Shown piece after piece: positions 1 to 7,786 of a DNA stretch of 64,000 bases. How positions within the stretch are numbered: the first letter of the stretch is position 1; every line of letters starts with the position of its first letter. The stretch spans positions 124,001-188,000 of the forward strand of contig NZ_JAHESF010000009.1 in assembly GCF_018598225.1 (NCBI RefSeq), written 5' to 3'. The DNA comes from Chryseosolibacter histidinae. Its GTDB lineage: Bacteria > Bacteroidota > Bacteroidia > Cytophagales > Cyclobacteriaceae. Below the pieces are notes generated by a model. The model made no database searches. It worked only from the letters and a program-made list of their open reading frames with translations, and was not told the origin of the DNA. The position numbers were made by a program, and so were the translations under genes.

Positions 1-1073
1 GATGAAAGCATACCCGCATCGTTGACGAAGCCCGGTGTAAAGACGTGTTTCTCCTTCCCATCTTTCAGCAGCACAAACTGCTCGATGTCGCCAATGCCCT
101 GCTTCATGGCCAGCACACTTCCGTCTTCCAGCACCTGGGGATACAGGTAATCGGTGTAAGCGCTGCTGTTGCGCGGATTCACCCGTTCGAACGGGGTGAG
201 TGTAAGACTGGCCTGCTGCTTTTGCCACTCCTGCTGAAAGTCGTTGGCCATTTCCCTGTACAATTCTGTAACATAAAGACCTGACTCCTTTTTGATGGCA
301 TTCGAAAAAGCAAACGGAATAAAAGGAACACTCCATGAACGCTTCGTGATCTTCTCCCAGATCTCGGGATCGTTGGTGCGTTTTCTGAGATAGCTGATCA
401 TGTAATAACCCAGCACATATTCGTTGGGAATGTTGTGCTTGTATGACCGCAGGGCCTGCTTGTGATAATTGAACTCCCTTCCCTCAAGCAGGTTGGTTTT
501 GAACACGAGGCCGAAGTAGGGTATTTTACCACGTCCGGTTGGCGTAAAGGCTGTTTCAGTAGCCACGGCATCTCCTTCCCAGAACCAGGGCGGCGCCGCA
601 GCCTGTGCCATTCCTGCAAAAGTGGTGGCCCCGAAGAGATAATAAAAGAGGCGGTTGAATCCACGTTTGGCATGCTGGTACTGAACAATGTGGCGGTACT
701 CGTGCGACATGAGCATATCGAGCCAGTCATTGTTACCGATGAAATTGTAATCCTGCGGAGGCATGGCATAGAACTCCGACCTGCGGGGAAGCACAGAAAC
801 AAATCCGTTCGAAATGGAGGACTGATTTTGTAAGATGACCGAGATCTTTCTCGGCGTAGCCCCCATGGACCTGGCTTCTTCGGCGTGGATATGCTCCAGC
901 GTATTCGCCACCCGCTGCCCCTGGTCTTCAAATCCCTTGGGAAAGAGAACCCTGAAGTTGGGAGTGTTGATCTGTCGCCATTTCAGCGATGGCGGATTGT
1001 TCTCAAGAATGGTCTGACCAAAATGCGCGTGGCCCGTCAGCAACAAAAAGACAAAAGGGAGCAGTTTCTTCAT
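1..1073 (-). CDS. HExxH peptidase-like secreted protein, 3' end cut by window edge
   Basis: The minus-strand frame is open from an ATG at 1073 to the left edge, giving at least 357 residues. The first ~20 residues (MKKLLPFVFLLLTGHAHFGQ) are a signal peptide. Residues 124-128 read HEYRH, an HExxH zinc motif, and E166 in the segment WFWEGDA lies about 40 residues further on, the spacing of a gluzincin-type third zinc ligand (peptidase MA-like). From about residue 330 the sequence (VLEDGSVLAMKQGIGDIEQF) begins to look like PD40/TolB-type propeller blades, which would continue beyond the window. By family knowledge such proteins are periplasmic or surface proteins of unknown substrate. Zinc binding is inferred from the motif only. 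It is separated from the DUF4249 gene by 63 nt on the same strand and may be cotranscribed with it. Confidence 0.8.
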   Translation of the reverse strand, partial: MKKLLPFVFLLLTGHAHFGQTILENNPPSLKWRQINTPNFRVLFPKGFEDQGQRVANTLEHIHAEEARSMGATPRKISVILQNQSSISNGFVSVLPRRSEFYAMPPQDYNFIGNNDWLDMLMSHEYRHIVQYQHAKRGFNRLFYYLFGATTFAGMAQAAAPPWFWEGDAVATETAFTPTGRGKIPYFGLVFKTNLLEGREFNYHKQALRSYKHNIPNEYVLGYYMISYLRKRTNDPEIWEKITKRSWSVPFIPFAFSNAIKKESGLYVTELYREMANDFQQEWQKQQASLTLTPFERVNPRNSSAYTDYLYPQVLEDGSVLAMKQGIGDIEQFVLLKDGKEKHVFTPGFVNDAGMLS

Positions 1074-1136
1074 CCGGCAGGTTTACCAGGTGAATATTCA
1101 ACTCCCTTCTGTGAAAAGCAAACGCTTTGAAGAAAA

Positions 1137-1970
1137 CTATTCGATCTTGATCGTGCTGGTGTTCACGGAGCTCACCTGGAAAAAGCCCAGGGCACCGTTG
1201 CTCAGGTTGGTACGCGGCGAGGACGGCAACGGTCCGAACATACCTCCCCCATCATTGTTCAGCAAGGTTGACAGATCGTTATAAAAAACATATCCCACCC
1301 GGCTCAGGCTGTACACCTCCACTTTGGCTACGTCGTTCTTACCATAATAGACAGGCGATTCGGCGCCGCTGATATTCTCCGCCAGGAACTCATCGTCTGT
1401 ATAGTAGATATCAGTATCGTTGAAGTAGGTCAGTGAGTCGTTCCTGTAAAATTTGAACAGGTACCAGTTCAGCTGATTCTGAGGCTCCTTGGCAAACATG
1501 AGCAGCTCATAGATCTTGCCTTCGTCTTCGGGATCTTCTTCCTGGTCCTCGTCGATCTGATACTTGAGCGAATCCATAACAATGACGCTGGCCAGCAGGT
1601 CTGTTGCCTCGTAACGTTGTCCGTCAGCATCCACGGTAAGGGTATAGGTTCTTCCTACCTTTCCGGTGAATTTACTTTGTGGAATGTAGATGCCCGCCGA
1701 GTCTGCGTGGTTGCGCGGATTGTGCACAAAGGTAACAACCTCTCCAAGGTCATCTTTCACAGTAACCAGGGCATCGGTGATGCGGGGGGTCTTACCTTTG
1801 TCGTAGAAGCCTACGGAACGGGTGATCTTCACACTCTGGCGTCCGGGAATGTCGGTGACCAGTCCTTCGATGACGATGTGCTCCGGGGTCTGGTCGATGT
1901 CCAGCTGGATGGGTTCGTCACATCCCATCAGGGTCAAAGCAGCGAATATAGTGATGATGAAATATCTCAT
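1137..1970 (-). CDS. DUF4249 family outer-membrane lipoprotein
   Basis: 277 residues. The N-terminus has a short hydrophobic stretch ending in LMGC, a lipobox with Cys17 as the lipidated residue. Cys17 is followed by Asp-Glu, the kind of acidic signal that in Bacteroidetes favours export of lipoproteins to the cell surface (inference). The body matches the DUF4249 pattern (early IVIEGLVTD segment, beta-rich fold). Genes of this family typically sit next to a TonB-dependent receptor, as here: the receptor stop is 6 nt upstream of this start, so the two are almost certainly cotranscribed, receptor first. The likely role is a surface-exposed accessory or substrate-binding lipoprotein of that receptor. 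The substrate is unknown; there is no SusD homology. Confidence 0.85.
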   Translation of the reverse strand: MRYFIITIFAALTLMGCDEPIQLDIDQTPEHIVIEGLVTDIPGRQSVKITRSVGFYDKGKTPRITDALVTVKDDLGEVVTFVHNPRNHADSAGIYIPQSKFTGKVGRTYTLTVDADGQRYEATDLLASVIVMDSLKYQIDEDQEEDPEDEGKIYELLMFAKEPQNQLNWYLFKFYRNDSLTYFNDTDIYYTDDEFLAENISGAESPVYYGKNDVAKVEVYSLSRVGYVFYNDLSTLLNNDGGGMFGPLPSSPRTNLSNGALGFFQVSSVNTSTIKIE

Positions 1971-1976
1971 GTCAAA

Positions 1977-4343
1977 TCAGAATTTAAAGTTATAGGTAAC
2001 GGAAGGAAGGAACGGGAACAGGTAGATCATCCTTGCTTCTTTTTCAGTGCCATCGCCGATGATATTGCCATCGTCGTCCTTCTTGGTACGGGTGTAGATG
2101 GTGAACGGGTTCTGGCGGTTGTACGCATTGTAGACGGAGAATACCCACTGCCCCTTCCACTTGCGGTTTGCATTCTTGCGCGGGTTCAGTGTTGCCGAGA
2201 GATCGAGCCTGTGGAAGTCCGGCAAACGATAGGAGTTCCGCTCAACAATCACATCAGGGTTATAGCTCCCATACTCGTACTTGCCCGACGAGAGAGTGAA
2301 AGGACGGCCCGTGCTGTAGTTGAAAGTTGCGCCGAATGTCCACTTGTCGTTGTGATCATAGGCCATCTGCAGATTGATCGCATTGCGGCGGTCATGGTTG
2401 GCAGGAAACGCCTCACCACGGTTCACACCAGGGATCTTCCGCATTACTTTTGACCACGTGTAGCTCAGCATACCCGTGAGCTTGCCCCGTGTTTTGCTCA
2501 CCATCCACTCGCTGCCGTATGACCATGACTTACCCTGGCGATATTCTGTAGAAAGGTCTTTGTTAAAGAACAACTGGGCGTTGTCGGCAAAGTCTGTAAC
2601 GTCTTTGATATCCTTATAAAAGACCTCTGCAGAGAATTCGATCTGGTTATCCATAAAATTCCTGAAATATCCGCCGGCAATCTGGTCGGCAACCTGGGGC
2701 CTCAGGTAGTAGCTGCTGGGGTTCCAGGTATTGAATGGCACAGGTACGGTTCCCGCCGACATGAGGTGTGTGTTCTGCACCATGCGGTTGTACGACAGTT
2801 TCAGCGACTGGCCTTCCTTCAGCATATAACGAATGCCTACCCGCGGCTCCAGGTTCACATAACTTTTGATGGTCTCCCAGGCGTCATAGTGCAGCGTATC
2901 GGTGCGCTCACGTTTGATATTGTCTTGTGGGTCTTCATACAGGTATACATCGCCTTTGCCAACGCTTTGGAAGATCGAAAGCCTTACACCGTAATCGAGG
3001 GTGATCCTGTCGGTGACACGTTGCAGGTCGCTGATGTAGAAGGCATGATCGAGGGCATACATGTGCTGTTGCTTCTGGGGCGCAAAGAAAGAGCTGCTGC
3101 CGGTGGGGCTGATCTCTCCCGGGGAGAACCTTCTGCCTGTGAGGTGATACCCGAATGAAAGCTCGTTGCGTGTACCGAGGGCGTATGAAAGGTCATTCTT
3201 CACGCTCAGCTCCTGCAGGTTAGAGACCCACTCGAAGCCGTTGATGGCATCTTTCAGCTCGAGCTTGTAGTCGAAATTGCTGGCGATAACTGAAGTGTTC
3301 AGGAAAAGCTTTTCGTTGAAAAGGTGATTCCACCGGAAGGTGCCGGTCATGTTACCCCAGGCAAAACCGAAGTCGTTGCCAAAAGAGAACACGTCCCTGC
3401 CGGTATAGAATGCCAGGAAGAAGCGGTTACTGTTGTTGTGCTTCCAGTTTATTTTTGCGTTCACGTCATAGAAATGCACGAGGTTGTCTTCGTTTGCCGC
3501 CTTGAGGAACAGGTCGACATATGAGCGACGGGCCGACACTATATAAGAGGCCTTATCTTTAACGATAGGGCCTTCCACGGCAAGCCTTGCGGCCATGGAG
3601 CCGATACCGCCTGAGCCTTCGAAGTGTTTGTTGTTGCCGTCTTTTGTGCGCACATCGAGGATGGACGACAGGCGGCCACCGAACCTGGCGGGGATCCCTC
3701 CCTTATAGATCTCCGAGTCTTTGATCACGTCAGCGTTGAACACTGAAAAAAGACCGAACAAGTGCGAAGGGTCGTATACCGGCGCTTCGTCGATCAGGAT
3801 CAGGTTCTGGTCTGCGCTGCCACCCCGTACAAAGAAAGCGGAGCTGCCTTCACCGGCCGATACCACACCCGGAAGCATCTGGATGTTCTTGATGATGTCG
3901 ATCTCGCCAAACAGCGCGGGGAGCTTGCGTACCTGGTTGATATTGATGGTGTTCTTGCTCATCTGCACGGCAACCACGTTCTCGTTCAGCGGCTTCTCTT
4001 CGATCACCACTTCCTGCATCAGCTCGGCCTCCACGGGAAGGTTGATGTTGCGCGACACATTCTGCTGAAGCTCGATGGTCACATCCTGGATCTTGTATCC
4101 CACATAGCTGTACTGCACCGTGTAGGTTCCCTTGGGCACTGTAAGCGCATAGAATCCGTAATCATTGGTGACAGTGCCTGCCTTAAGCTGGGGTATGTAA
4201 ACCGTAACGCCGATAAGCTCTTCGCCATTGTCTGCGTCTTTGACATAACCATTGAGGGTGACTTTTTCCTGCGACCTGGCCGCCAGTGAAATCAGAATAA
4301 GTGTTAAAACTAGTAAGGATCGTAACATGTTTTTAAGGTTCAT
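1977..4343 (-). CDS. TonB-dependent outer-membrane receptor with N-terminal carboxypeptidase-like domain
   Basis: 788 residues. A signal peptide (residues 1-24, cleavage near AARSQ) is followed by a carboxypeptidase regulatory-like (CarboxypepD_reg) domain at about 27-115 (GYVKDADNGEELIGVTVYIP), a plug domain at about 120-250 (FFVRGGSADQNLILIDEAPV) and a 22-strand type barrel ending in an aromatic-terminated final strand (PSVTYNFKF). It would take up a ligand across the outer membrane using TonB/ExbBD energy. It shares an operon with the DUF4249 lipoprotein. Length and domain order are typical of the Bacteroidetes DUF4249-linked receptors that lack SusD. The substrate cannot be read from the sequence. 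Confidence 0.93.
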   Translation of the reverse strand: MNLKNMLRSLLVLTLILISLAARSQEKVTLNGYVKDADNGEELIGVTVYIPQLKAGTVTNDYGFYALTVPKGTYTVQYSYVGYKIQDVTIELQQNVSRNINLPVEAELMQEVVIEEKPLNENVVAVQMSKNTININQVRKLPALFGEIDIIKNIQMLPGVVSAGEGSSAFFVRGGSADQNLILIDEAPVYDPSHLFGLFSVFNADVIKDSEIYKGGIPARFGGRLSSILDVRTKDGNNKHFEGSGGIGSMAARLAVEGPIVKDKASYIVSARRSYVDLFLKAANEDNLVHFYDVNAKINWKHNNSNRFFLAFYTGRDVFSFGNDFGFAWGNMTGTFRWNHLFNEKLFLNTSVIASNFDYKLELKDAINGFEWVSNLQELSVKNDLSYALGTRNELSFGYHLTGRRFSPGEISPTGSSSFFAPQKQQHMYALDHAFYISDLQRVTDRITLDYGVRLSIFQSVGKGDVYLYEDPQDNIKRERTDTLHYDAWETIKSYVNLEPRVGIRYMLKEGQSLKLSYNRMVQNTHLMSAGTVPVPFNTWNPSSYYLRPQVADQIAGGYFRNFMDNQIEFSAEVFYKDIKDVTDFADNAQLFFNKDLSTEYRQGKSWSYGSEWMVSKTRGKLTGMLSYTWSKVMRKIPGVNRGEAFPANHDRRNAINLQMAYDHNDKWTFGATFNYSTGRPFTLSSGKYEYGSYNPDVIVERNSYRLPDFHRLDLSATLNPRKNANRKWKGQWVFSVYNAYNRQNPFTIYTRTKKDDDGNIIGDGTEKEARMIYLFPFLPSVTYNFKF

Positions 4344-4487
4344 TAAGCATCAGACAATCATCTGTACCGATACCCCTATCGGGATTTTTTATTTTTCCTG
4401 CCGCGCGATGGCACCTGTTGTCTGACGGAAACCGCTATAAATAGTTACTTTAGCAGTCGCAAATCATGAAAAGAAATTACAGGCAGC

Positions 4488-4613
4488 ATGTTCAAACGTT
4501 TGAAAGCGCTTTACCAGCAATATAAACCCTACATCCGTGTTGATCTGATCATGTACGGCGTGCTGATACTGCTGATCGTGTTGTACTTCATTATTAGTGT
4601 GGTGGTCGCTTGA
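4488..4613 (+). CDS. small single-pass membrane protein, 41 residues
   Basis: An ATG at 4488 opens a 41-codon frame ending in TGA at 4611-4613. The N-terminal half is basic and aromatic (MFKRLKALYQQYKPYIRVD), the C-terminal half is a clean transmembrane helix (LIMYGVLILLIVLYFIISVV) with no charged residue. That amphipathic, positive-inside layout is what real small membrane proteins look like and is unlikely by chance. It is divergent from the TonB receptor gene (145 nt between starts). A sequence like TACTTTAG lies about 35 nt upstream and resembles a Bacteroidetes -7 box with one mismatch. I recognise no family. It could be a regulator or stabiliser of a membrane complex, but nothing nearby indicates which. 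Confidence 0.55.
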   Translation: MFKRLKALYQQYKPYIRVDLIMYGVLILLIVLYFIISVVVA

Positions 4614-4650
4614 AATGACAGACTTGTCGCGGAAAGTCCTTCGGTGAAGA

Positions 4651-4673
4651 GTCCACAGACCACGGTCCACGGC
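4651..4673. repeat. short-period repeat family B, single arm
   Basis: The sequence GTCCACAGACCACGGTCCAC consists of degenerate copies of GTCCACRG. Its reverse complement matches the block at 8779-8808, and the same family recurs at 11353-11380 and 11506-11535. It lies between the small membrane protein and the palindrome at 4728. Confidence 0.7.
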
Positions 4674-4727
4674 ATATCTCCTTCGGAACCGTCCTCCAGA
4701 GAACTCATCCAGCAGTAGACAGAACAC

Positions 4728-4764
4728 TCCTACCGGAGTGAAATGCATTTCAGCTCCGGTAGGA
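4728..4764. repeat. near-perfect 37 bp palindrome
   Basis: TCCTACCGGAG is followed by the 14 bp palindrome TGAAATGCATTTCA and then GCTCCGGTAGGA. The arms pair across the whole length with one extra base. About 30 nt further on, GGCTCCATCGGAGCC (near 4799-4813) is a smaller palindrome of related sequence (CTCCxxCGGAG). It has the look of a REP-type intergenic element. There is no run of T after it, so it is a poor intrinsic terminator. Confidence 0.75.
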
Positions 4765-4861
4765 GCTCCATGTTTATAGAATGGAAGATTGGTTCATATT
4801 GGCTCCATCGGAGCCTCCTGTGGACACGTCATTGGGCGGTGGTATTATAATGGATCAGGCG

Positions 4862-4996
4862 AGCGAAGGATCCCCGGATCAATTACTGCGTACTTAATTC
4901 GGAGGCAGGCCACAAAACGATGCACGTTGCCAAACGGGGATCCTTCGTTCCCATACGCCATCACACAATCTCCGCGCAGGATACCGGTCTCACGGT
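4862..4996 (-). repeat. dispersed intergenic palindromic element, copy 1
   Basis: The reverse complement of this stretch aligns along nearly its whole length with 8641-8771. Shared blocks are GAGACCGRTATCCTG, GGGAACGAAGGATCCCC, AGYGTGCATMG-type sequence, CGAATTAAGTAC and GTAATTGATCCGG. Within the element GAAGGATCCCC and GGGGATCCTTCG form inverted arms about 60 nt apart. The two copies are in opposite orientation. No transposase gene is present, so it resembles a REP/MITE-like non-autonomous element. The open frames across it (containing the peptide GNEGSPF) occur in both copies only because the DNA is repeated. Confidence 0.8.
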
Positions 4997-5014
4997 AAAG
5001 ATGCTGTGGTCTTA

Positions 5015-5131
5015 GGAAGGTACGAGGTACGAGGGACGAGGTACGAGGGACGAGGTACGAGGGACGAGGTACGAAGTACGATAGCTCGATCAGCATTCAT
5101 CGTACTTCGTACCTCGTATTTCGTACCTCCT
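5015..5131. repeat. short-period repeat family A, inverted pair (hairpin)
   Basis: The left arm (5015-5081) is about nine degenerate copies of GGTACGA/GGGACGA in tandem. After a ~18 nt loop the right arm (5099-5131) carries the complementary TCGTACCTCGTACTTCG pattern. The block ends 14 nt from the bestrophin stop codon. The same family recurs at 11392-11420 and 53150-53221. It would form a long stem in RNA or extruded DNA. There are no unique spacers, so it is not CRISPR. Confidence 0.9.
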
Positions 5132-5144
5132 TATTATCCCAACA

Positions 5145-6023
5145 TTAAAGCAGTATTTCCCTAACATTATCCCTGATCTTGCCAGACAATTCATCAGTAG
5201 GCAGGTCGTTGAGGTCTTTGCCGAACGGATCTTCGATCTCTTCAGCGATGAGCTCCACGCTCATGAGTACAAAAGTGATCAGCGTTACAATGATGATGGT
5301 CAGGTATCCTGACTGGGTCACAAATCCGAATGGAAGTGTGATGATGTAGATAAAGATGAATTTTTTCACATACATCATGTATGAGTATGGAATGGGGGTG
5401 TTCTTGATCCGCTCGCAGGCGCCGATAAAATCGATAAAATCCTTCAGCTCCTTGTCCAGGTTGATGAGCTGGTCGCCGGTGAGCACACCTTTCTTATAGA
5501 GCTCATTCACTTTGCTGTAAAGCATGGCTGAAATGCGGTTGGGCTTATGCTTGTATTTCTGAAGGCTCTCGAGAAAATCATCGCTTACCGGTTCGAGCTC
5601 GTTTAACTGAACACCACCACGCAGACTTTCCTTCATGGCAAAAACAAAGTTCGGGATCATCTTTGCGAACCAGTCGCGGTCATCACGGTTCTCAGGGCTG
5701 AGATAGGCATTGAGCTTGAGCGCAAAATTGCGGGTACTGTTAACCGTGCCGCCCCACAACTTTCTTCCCTCCCACCAGCGATCGTATGCCGTGTTGGTCC
5801 TGAACACGAGAAAAAGACCCAGCACAATACCCAGCAGCGAGTGCATGGCGATGGTTGGCTGAAAATCAGATTCGTGAAGTTTGAAAAAATCAACGATAAC
5901 GAAACAGCAAACCGTGGTGTAGACGATCATGAATAACAGCGTAGGTGTGAGCGTTTTCATCACCTGCCTGCTGTAGGAGTGAAAGATCAGTGAAAACCAG
6001 GTCTTGGGGTTGTATTTAACCAT
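5145..6023 (-). CDS. bestrophin family anion-channel-like membrane protein
   Basis: About 292 residues from the ATG at 6023 (MVKYNPKTWFSLIFHSYSRQ). The frame is open 17 codons further upstream, but family members start at this MxKYxPKxW segment. It has four hydrophobic segments: two near the N-terminus (about 24-66, TPTLLFMIVYTTVCCFVIV and SLLGIVLGLFLVF) and two near 210-265. Residues NTAYDRWWEGRKLWG are the conserved bestrophin/UPF0187 motif. Bacterial bestrophins form pentameric ion channels in the inner membrane; some conduct cations rather than chloride, so selectivity is not assigned. Monocistronic, ending against a family A repeat hairpin. Confidence 0.9.
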   Translation of the reverse strand: MVKYNPKTWFSLIFHSYSRQVMKTLTPTLLFMIVYTTVCCFVIVDFFKLHESDFQPTIAMHSLLGIVLGLFLVFRTNTAYDRWWEGRKLWGGTVNSTRNFALKLNAYLSPENRDDRDWFAKMIPNFVFAMKESLRGGVQLNELEPVSDDFLESLQKYKHKPNRISAMLYSKVNELYKKGVLTGDQLINLDKELKDFIDFIGACERIKNTPIPYSYMMYVKKFIFIYIITLPFGFVTQSGYLTIIIVTLITFVLMSVELIAEEIEDPFGKDLNDLPTDELSGKIRDNVREILL

Positions 6024-6185
6024 CTTCAGGATTTTTAGGATCGCTAAGTAAGCGCAAGAAAGATTCATTTGCAACGGAAACCTGCCAGACGGTTTTGCGT
6101 TAACAAAAACAAATGATATATTTATGATATCATTTTAATATCACTGAGTTTTTTAACCGCAAGACATTAGAAAATCATTAGAGCT

Positions 6186-7037
6186 ATGAACAACGAAAAA
6201 GCGTATTCACCGGTCTCCGGCTATGTGATGCTGGCCATCATAGCCGTTTTATTCATCGGAGGCATCTGGGGCCTGATCGTGGCCAGAACCATGTGGCTGA
6301 TCCTGCCCCTGGTGATCTCCATTGTGCTCATGCCTGGATTCTTCTTCGTTAACCCCAACGGATCGATGGTGCTCGTGCTGTTTGGCGACTACCAGGGAAC
6401 CGTGAAGACGAACGGCTTCTTTTGGGTGAATCCTTTCTTTATGAAAAAGTCCTTTTCGCTGCGTGCCCGCAACTTCGACAGCGACAAGATCAAGGTGAAC
6501 GACAAGGTGGGCAACCCGATCCAGATCGGCGTGATCCTGGTGTGGCAGGTGCACGATACCTTCAAGGCCGCCTTTGATGTAGATAACTATGAGACCTTTG
6601 TGAAGCTGCAAACGGACTCCGCTGTTCGTCTTCTGGCGGGACTGTATCCCTATGACAACTTCGATACCGATTCAGAGGTGACGCTGCGCTCCGCACATGA
6701 GGAAGTAAACCACGCGCTGGAAGAGAACTTGAGAAACAGGCTCGAGATTGCAGGCATCCGGGTGATCGAAGCGCGCATCGGCCACCTCGCTTATGCCCCT
6801 GAGATTGCCGGGGCCATGCTTCGGAGACAGCAGGCCGCCGCGGTGGTGTCGGCCCGTTTCAAGATCGTGGAAGGCGCCGTCAGCATGGTGCAGATGGCCC
6901 TGGAGCATCTTGCCCAACAACAGATCATCGAGCTGGATGAAGAGCGCAAGGCAGCCATGGTGAGCAACCTGATGGTGGTGCTTTGTTCCGACAAGGATGT
7001 GAACCCCGTGGTAAACACTGGCACCCTAAACCACTAA
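6186..7037 (+). CDS. SPFH/band 7 domain membrane protein
   Basis: 283 residues. Two adjacent hydrophobic helices (about 11-53: YVMLAIIAVLFIGGIWGLIV, then a second ending MPGFFFVNPN) anchor it. Residues about 60-255 form the SPFH domain (FSLRARNF...KVNDKVGNPIQIGVILVWQV; IRVIEARIGHLAYAPEIAGA). SPFH proteins oligomerise into large membrane microdomain cages; this one most resembles the bacterial SPFH proteins that sit in a short operon with a small ribbon-helix-helix protein, as here. The next gene starts 3 nt after its stop and a third follows 1 nt after that, so the three form an operon. A conserved bacterial partner such as the NfeD protease-like protein is absent. Confidence 0.9.
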   Translation: MNNEKAYSPVSGYVMLAIIAVLFIGGIWGLIVARTMWLILPLVISIVLMPGFFFVNPNGSMVLVLFGDYQGTVKTNGFFWVNPFFMKKSFSLRARNFDSDKIKVNDKVGNPIQIGVILVWQVHDTFKAAFDVDNYETFVKLQTDSAVRLLAGLYPYDNFDTDSEVTLRSAHEEVNHALEENLRNRLEIAGIRVIEARIGHLAYAPEIAGAMLRRQQAAAVVSARFKIVEGAVSMVQMALEHLAQQQIIELDEERKAAMVSNLMVVLCSDKDVNPVVNTGTLNH

Positions 7038-7040
7038 GCG

Positions 7041-7583
7041 ATGCAACGCGTCTACTTCGAGGAGGTGCAGGCCTTCCGTGAAAACCGATGGGTGGTGGCA
7101 GCGGTCGTGGCAGTATTGTTGTCTTCTCTCCTTCCCCTCGCGTACGGCTTGTATCAGCAACTGGCGATGGGCATCCCCTGGGGCAATAAGCCGATGTCAG
7201 ACAGCGGCCTGGTTTCAATGTTCCTGGTAGTGCTCGTATCCGTGGGCATCGGAGCCTTTGTGATCCTGTCGTCGAAGCTGGAGGTGAAAGTAGACGGGGA
7301 TAACCTCAGCTACAGGTATTTCCCCGTCACGCCGCAATGGCAATTGATCACCAGCGGGTTGATCGACTCGTATTCGCTTGAAAAAGGTTTCCGGGTGTTC
7401 CGGTCGGGCGGGTTCGGCCACCACCGCAGCTTTCTTCTGCGAACACGGTCTTACCGTATACGGGGCGGACGGCATCTTTCGTTGAAGCTGAAAAACGGGC
7501 ACACGATCCTGCTGGGTACCCAAAATCCGGAGGGCCTGGAATGGGCTATGAAAAAGTTGATGGCAAAAAACCAAACGATCTGA
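7041..7583 (+). CDS. membrane protein of unknown function in the SPFH operon
   Basis: 180 residues. Two transmembrane helices (about residues 17-37, VVAAVVAVLLSSLLPLAYGL, and 55-76, VSMFLVVLVSVGIGAFVIL) precede a C-terminal domain of about 100 residues rich in beta strands (LEVKVDGDNLSYRYFPV; HHRSFLLRTRSYRIRGG; LKLKNGHTILLGTQNPE). The layout is reminiscent of bacterial PH-like membrane proteins, in which a helix pair is followed by a beta-barrel-like domain that detects bilayer or lipid state; this is an inference from layout only. It lies between an SPFH gene and a ribbon-helix-helix-like gene with gaps of 3 and 1 nt, so it probably works with the SPFH protein. Confidence 0.75.
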   Translation: MQRVYFEEVQAFRENRWVVAAVVAVLLSSLLPLAYGLYQQLAMGIPWGNKPMSDSGLVSMFLVVLVSVGIGAFVILSSKLEVKVDGDNLSYRYFPVTPQWQLITSGLIDSYSLEKGFRVFRSGGFGHHRSFLLRTRSYRIRGGRHLSLKLKNGHTILLGTQNPEGLEWAMKKLMAKNQTI

Positions 7584-7584
7584 A

Positions 7585-7752
7585 ATGGCCCAAAAAAAAC
7601 CATTTGTACTAAGGCTTGATCCGGAACTGCTGAAAGCGGTTGAGAAATGGGGGGCGGATGAGTTTCGCAGCACCAATGGCCAAATAGAATGGATCATTCA
7701 TCGGGCGTTGAAAGAAGCCGGCCGGCTGAAACTGAAAGGCAAAACAGAATAA
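7585..7752 (+). CDS. small ribbon-helix-helix (Arc-like) DNA-binding protein
   Basis: 55 residues, starting 1 nt after the preceding stop. The sequence KPFVLRLDPELLKAVEKWG followed by STNGQIEWIIHRALKEAG has the beta-helix-helix spacing of Arc/CopG-type ribbon-helix-helix proteins: a short strand with alternating residues (FVLRL), then two helices. Such proteins bind DNA as dimers. Similar Arc-like proteins are known beside SPFH-domain genes in other bacteria and are sometimes annotated as antitoxins; there is no toxin gene here, so I would not call it an antitoxin. It may autoregulate the operon. Confidence 0.8.
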   Translation: MAQKKPFVLRLDPELLKAVEKWGADEFRSTNGQIEWIIHRALKEAGRLKLKGKTE

Positions 7753-7786
7753 AATTATTTTTATTTTAGCACTCTTAAATAGAACC

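Noticed and set aside
398-931. Open frame of 177 codons on the minus strand
   Set aside because: It is out of frame with the clear coding sequence of the peptidase-like gene that spans the same bases and has low-complexity arginine/serine-rich composition.
4464-4748. Open frame of 94 codons on the minus strand
   Set aside because: It covers the palindrome, a family B repeat and the opposite strand of the small membrane protein; no protein-like composition.
5015-5131. Tandem repeats resembling a CRISPR array
   Set aside because: The units are 7 bp, degenerate and without unique spacers; no cas genes are present.
7585-7752. Antitoxin of a toxin-antitoxin pair
   Set aside because: There is no toxin-like gene next to it; the operon is with SPFH and a membrane protein.
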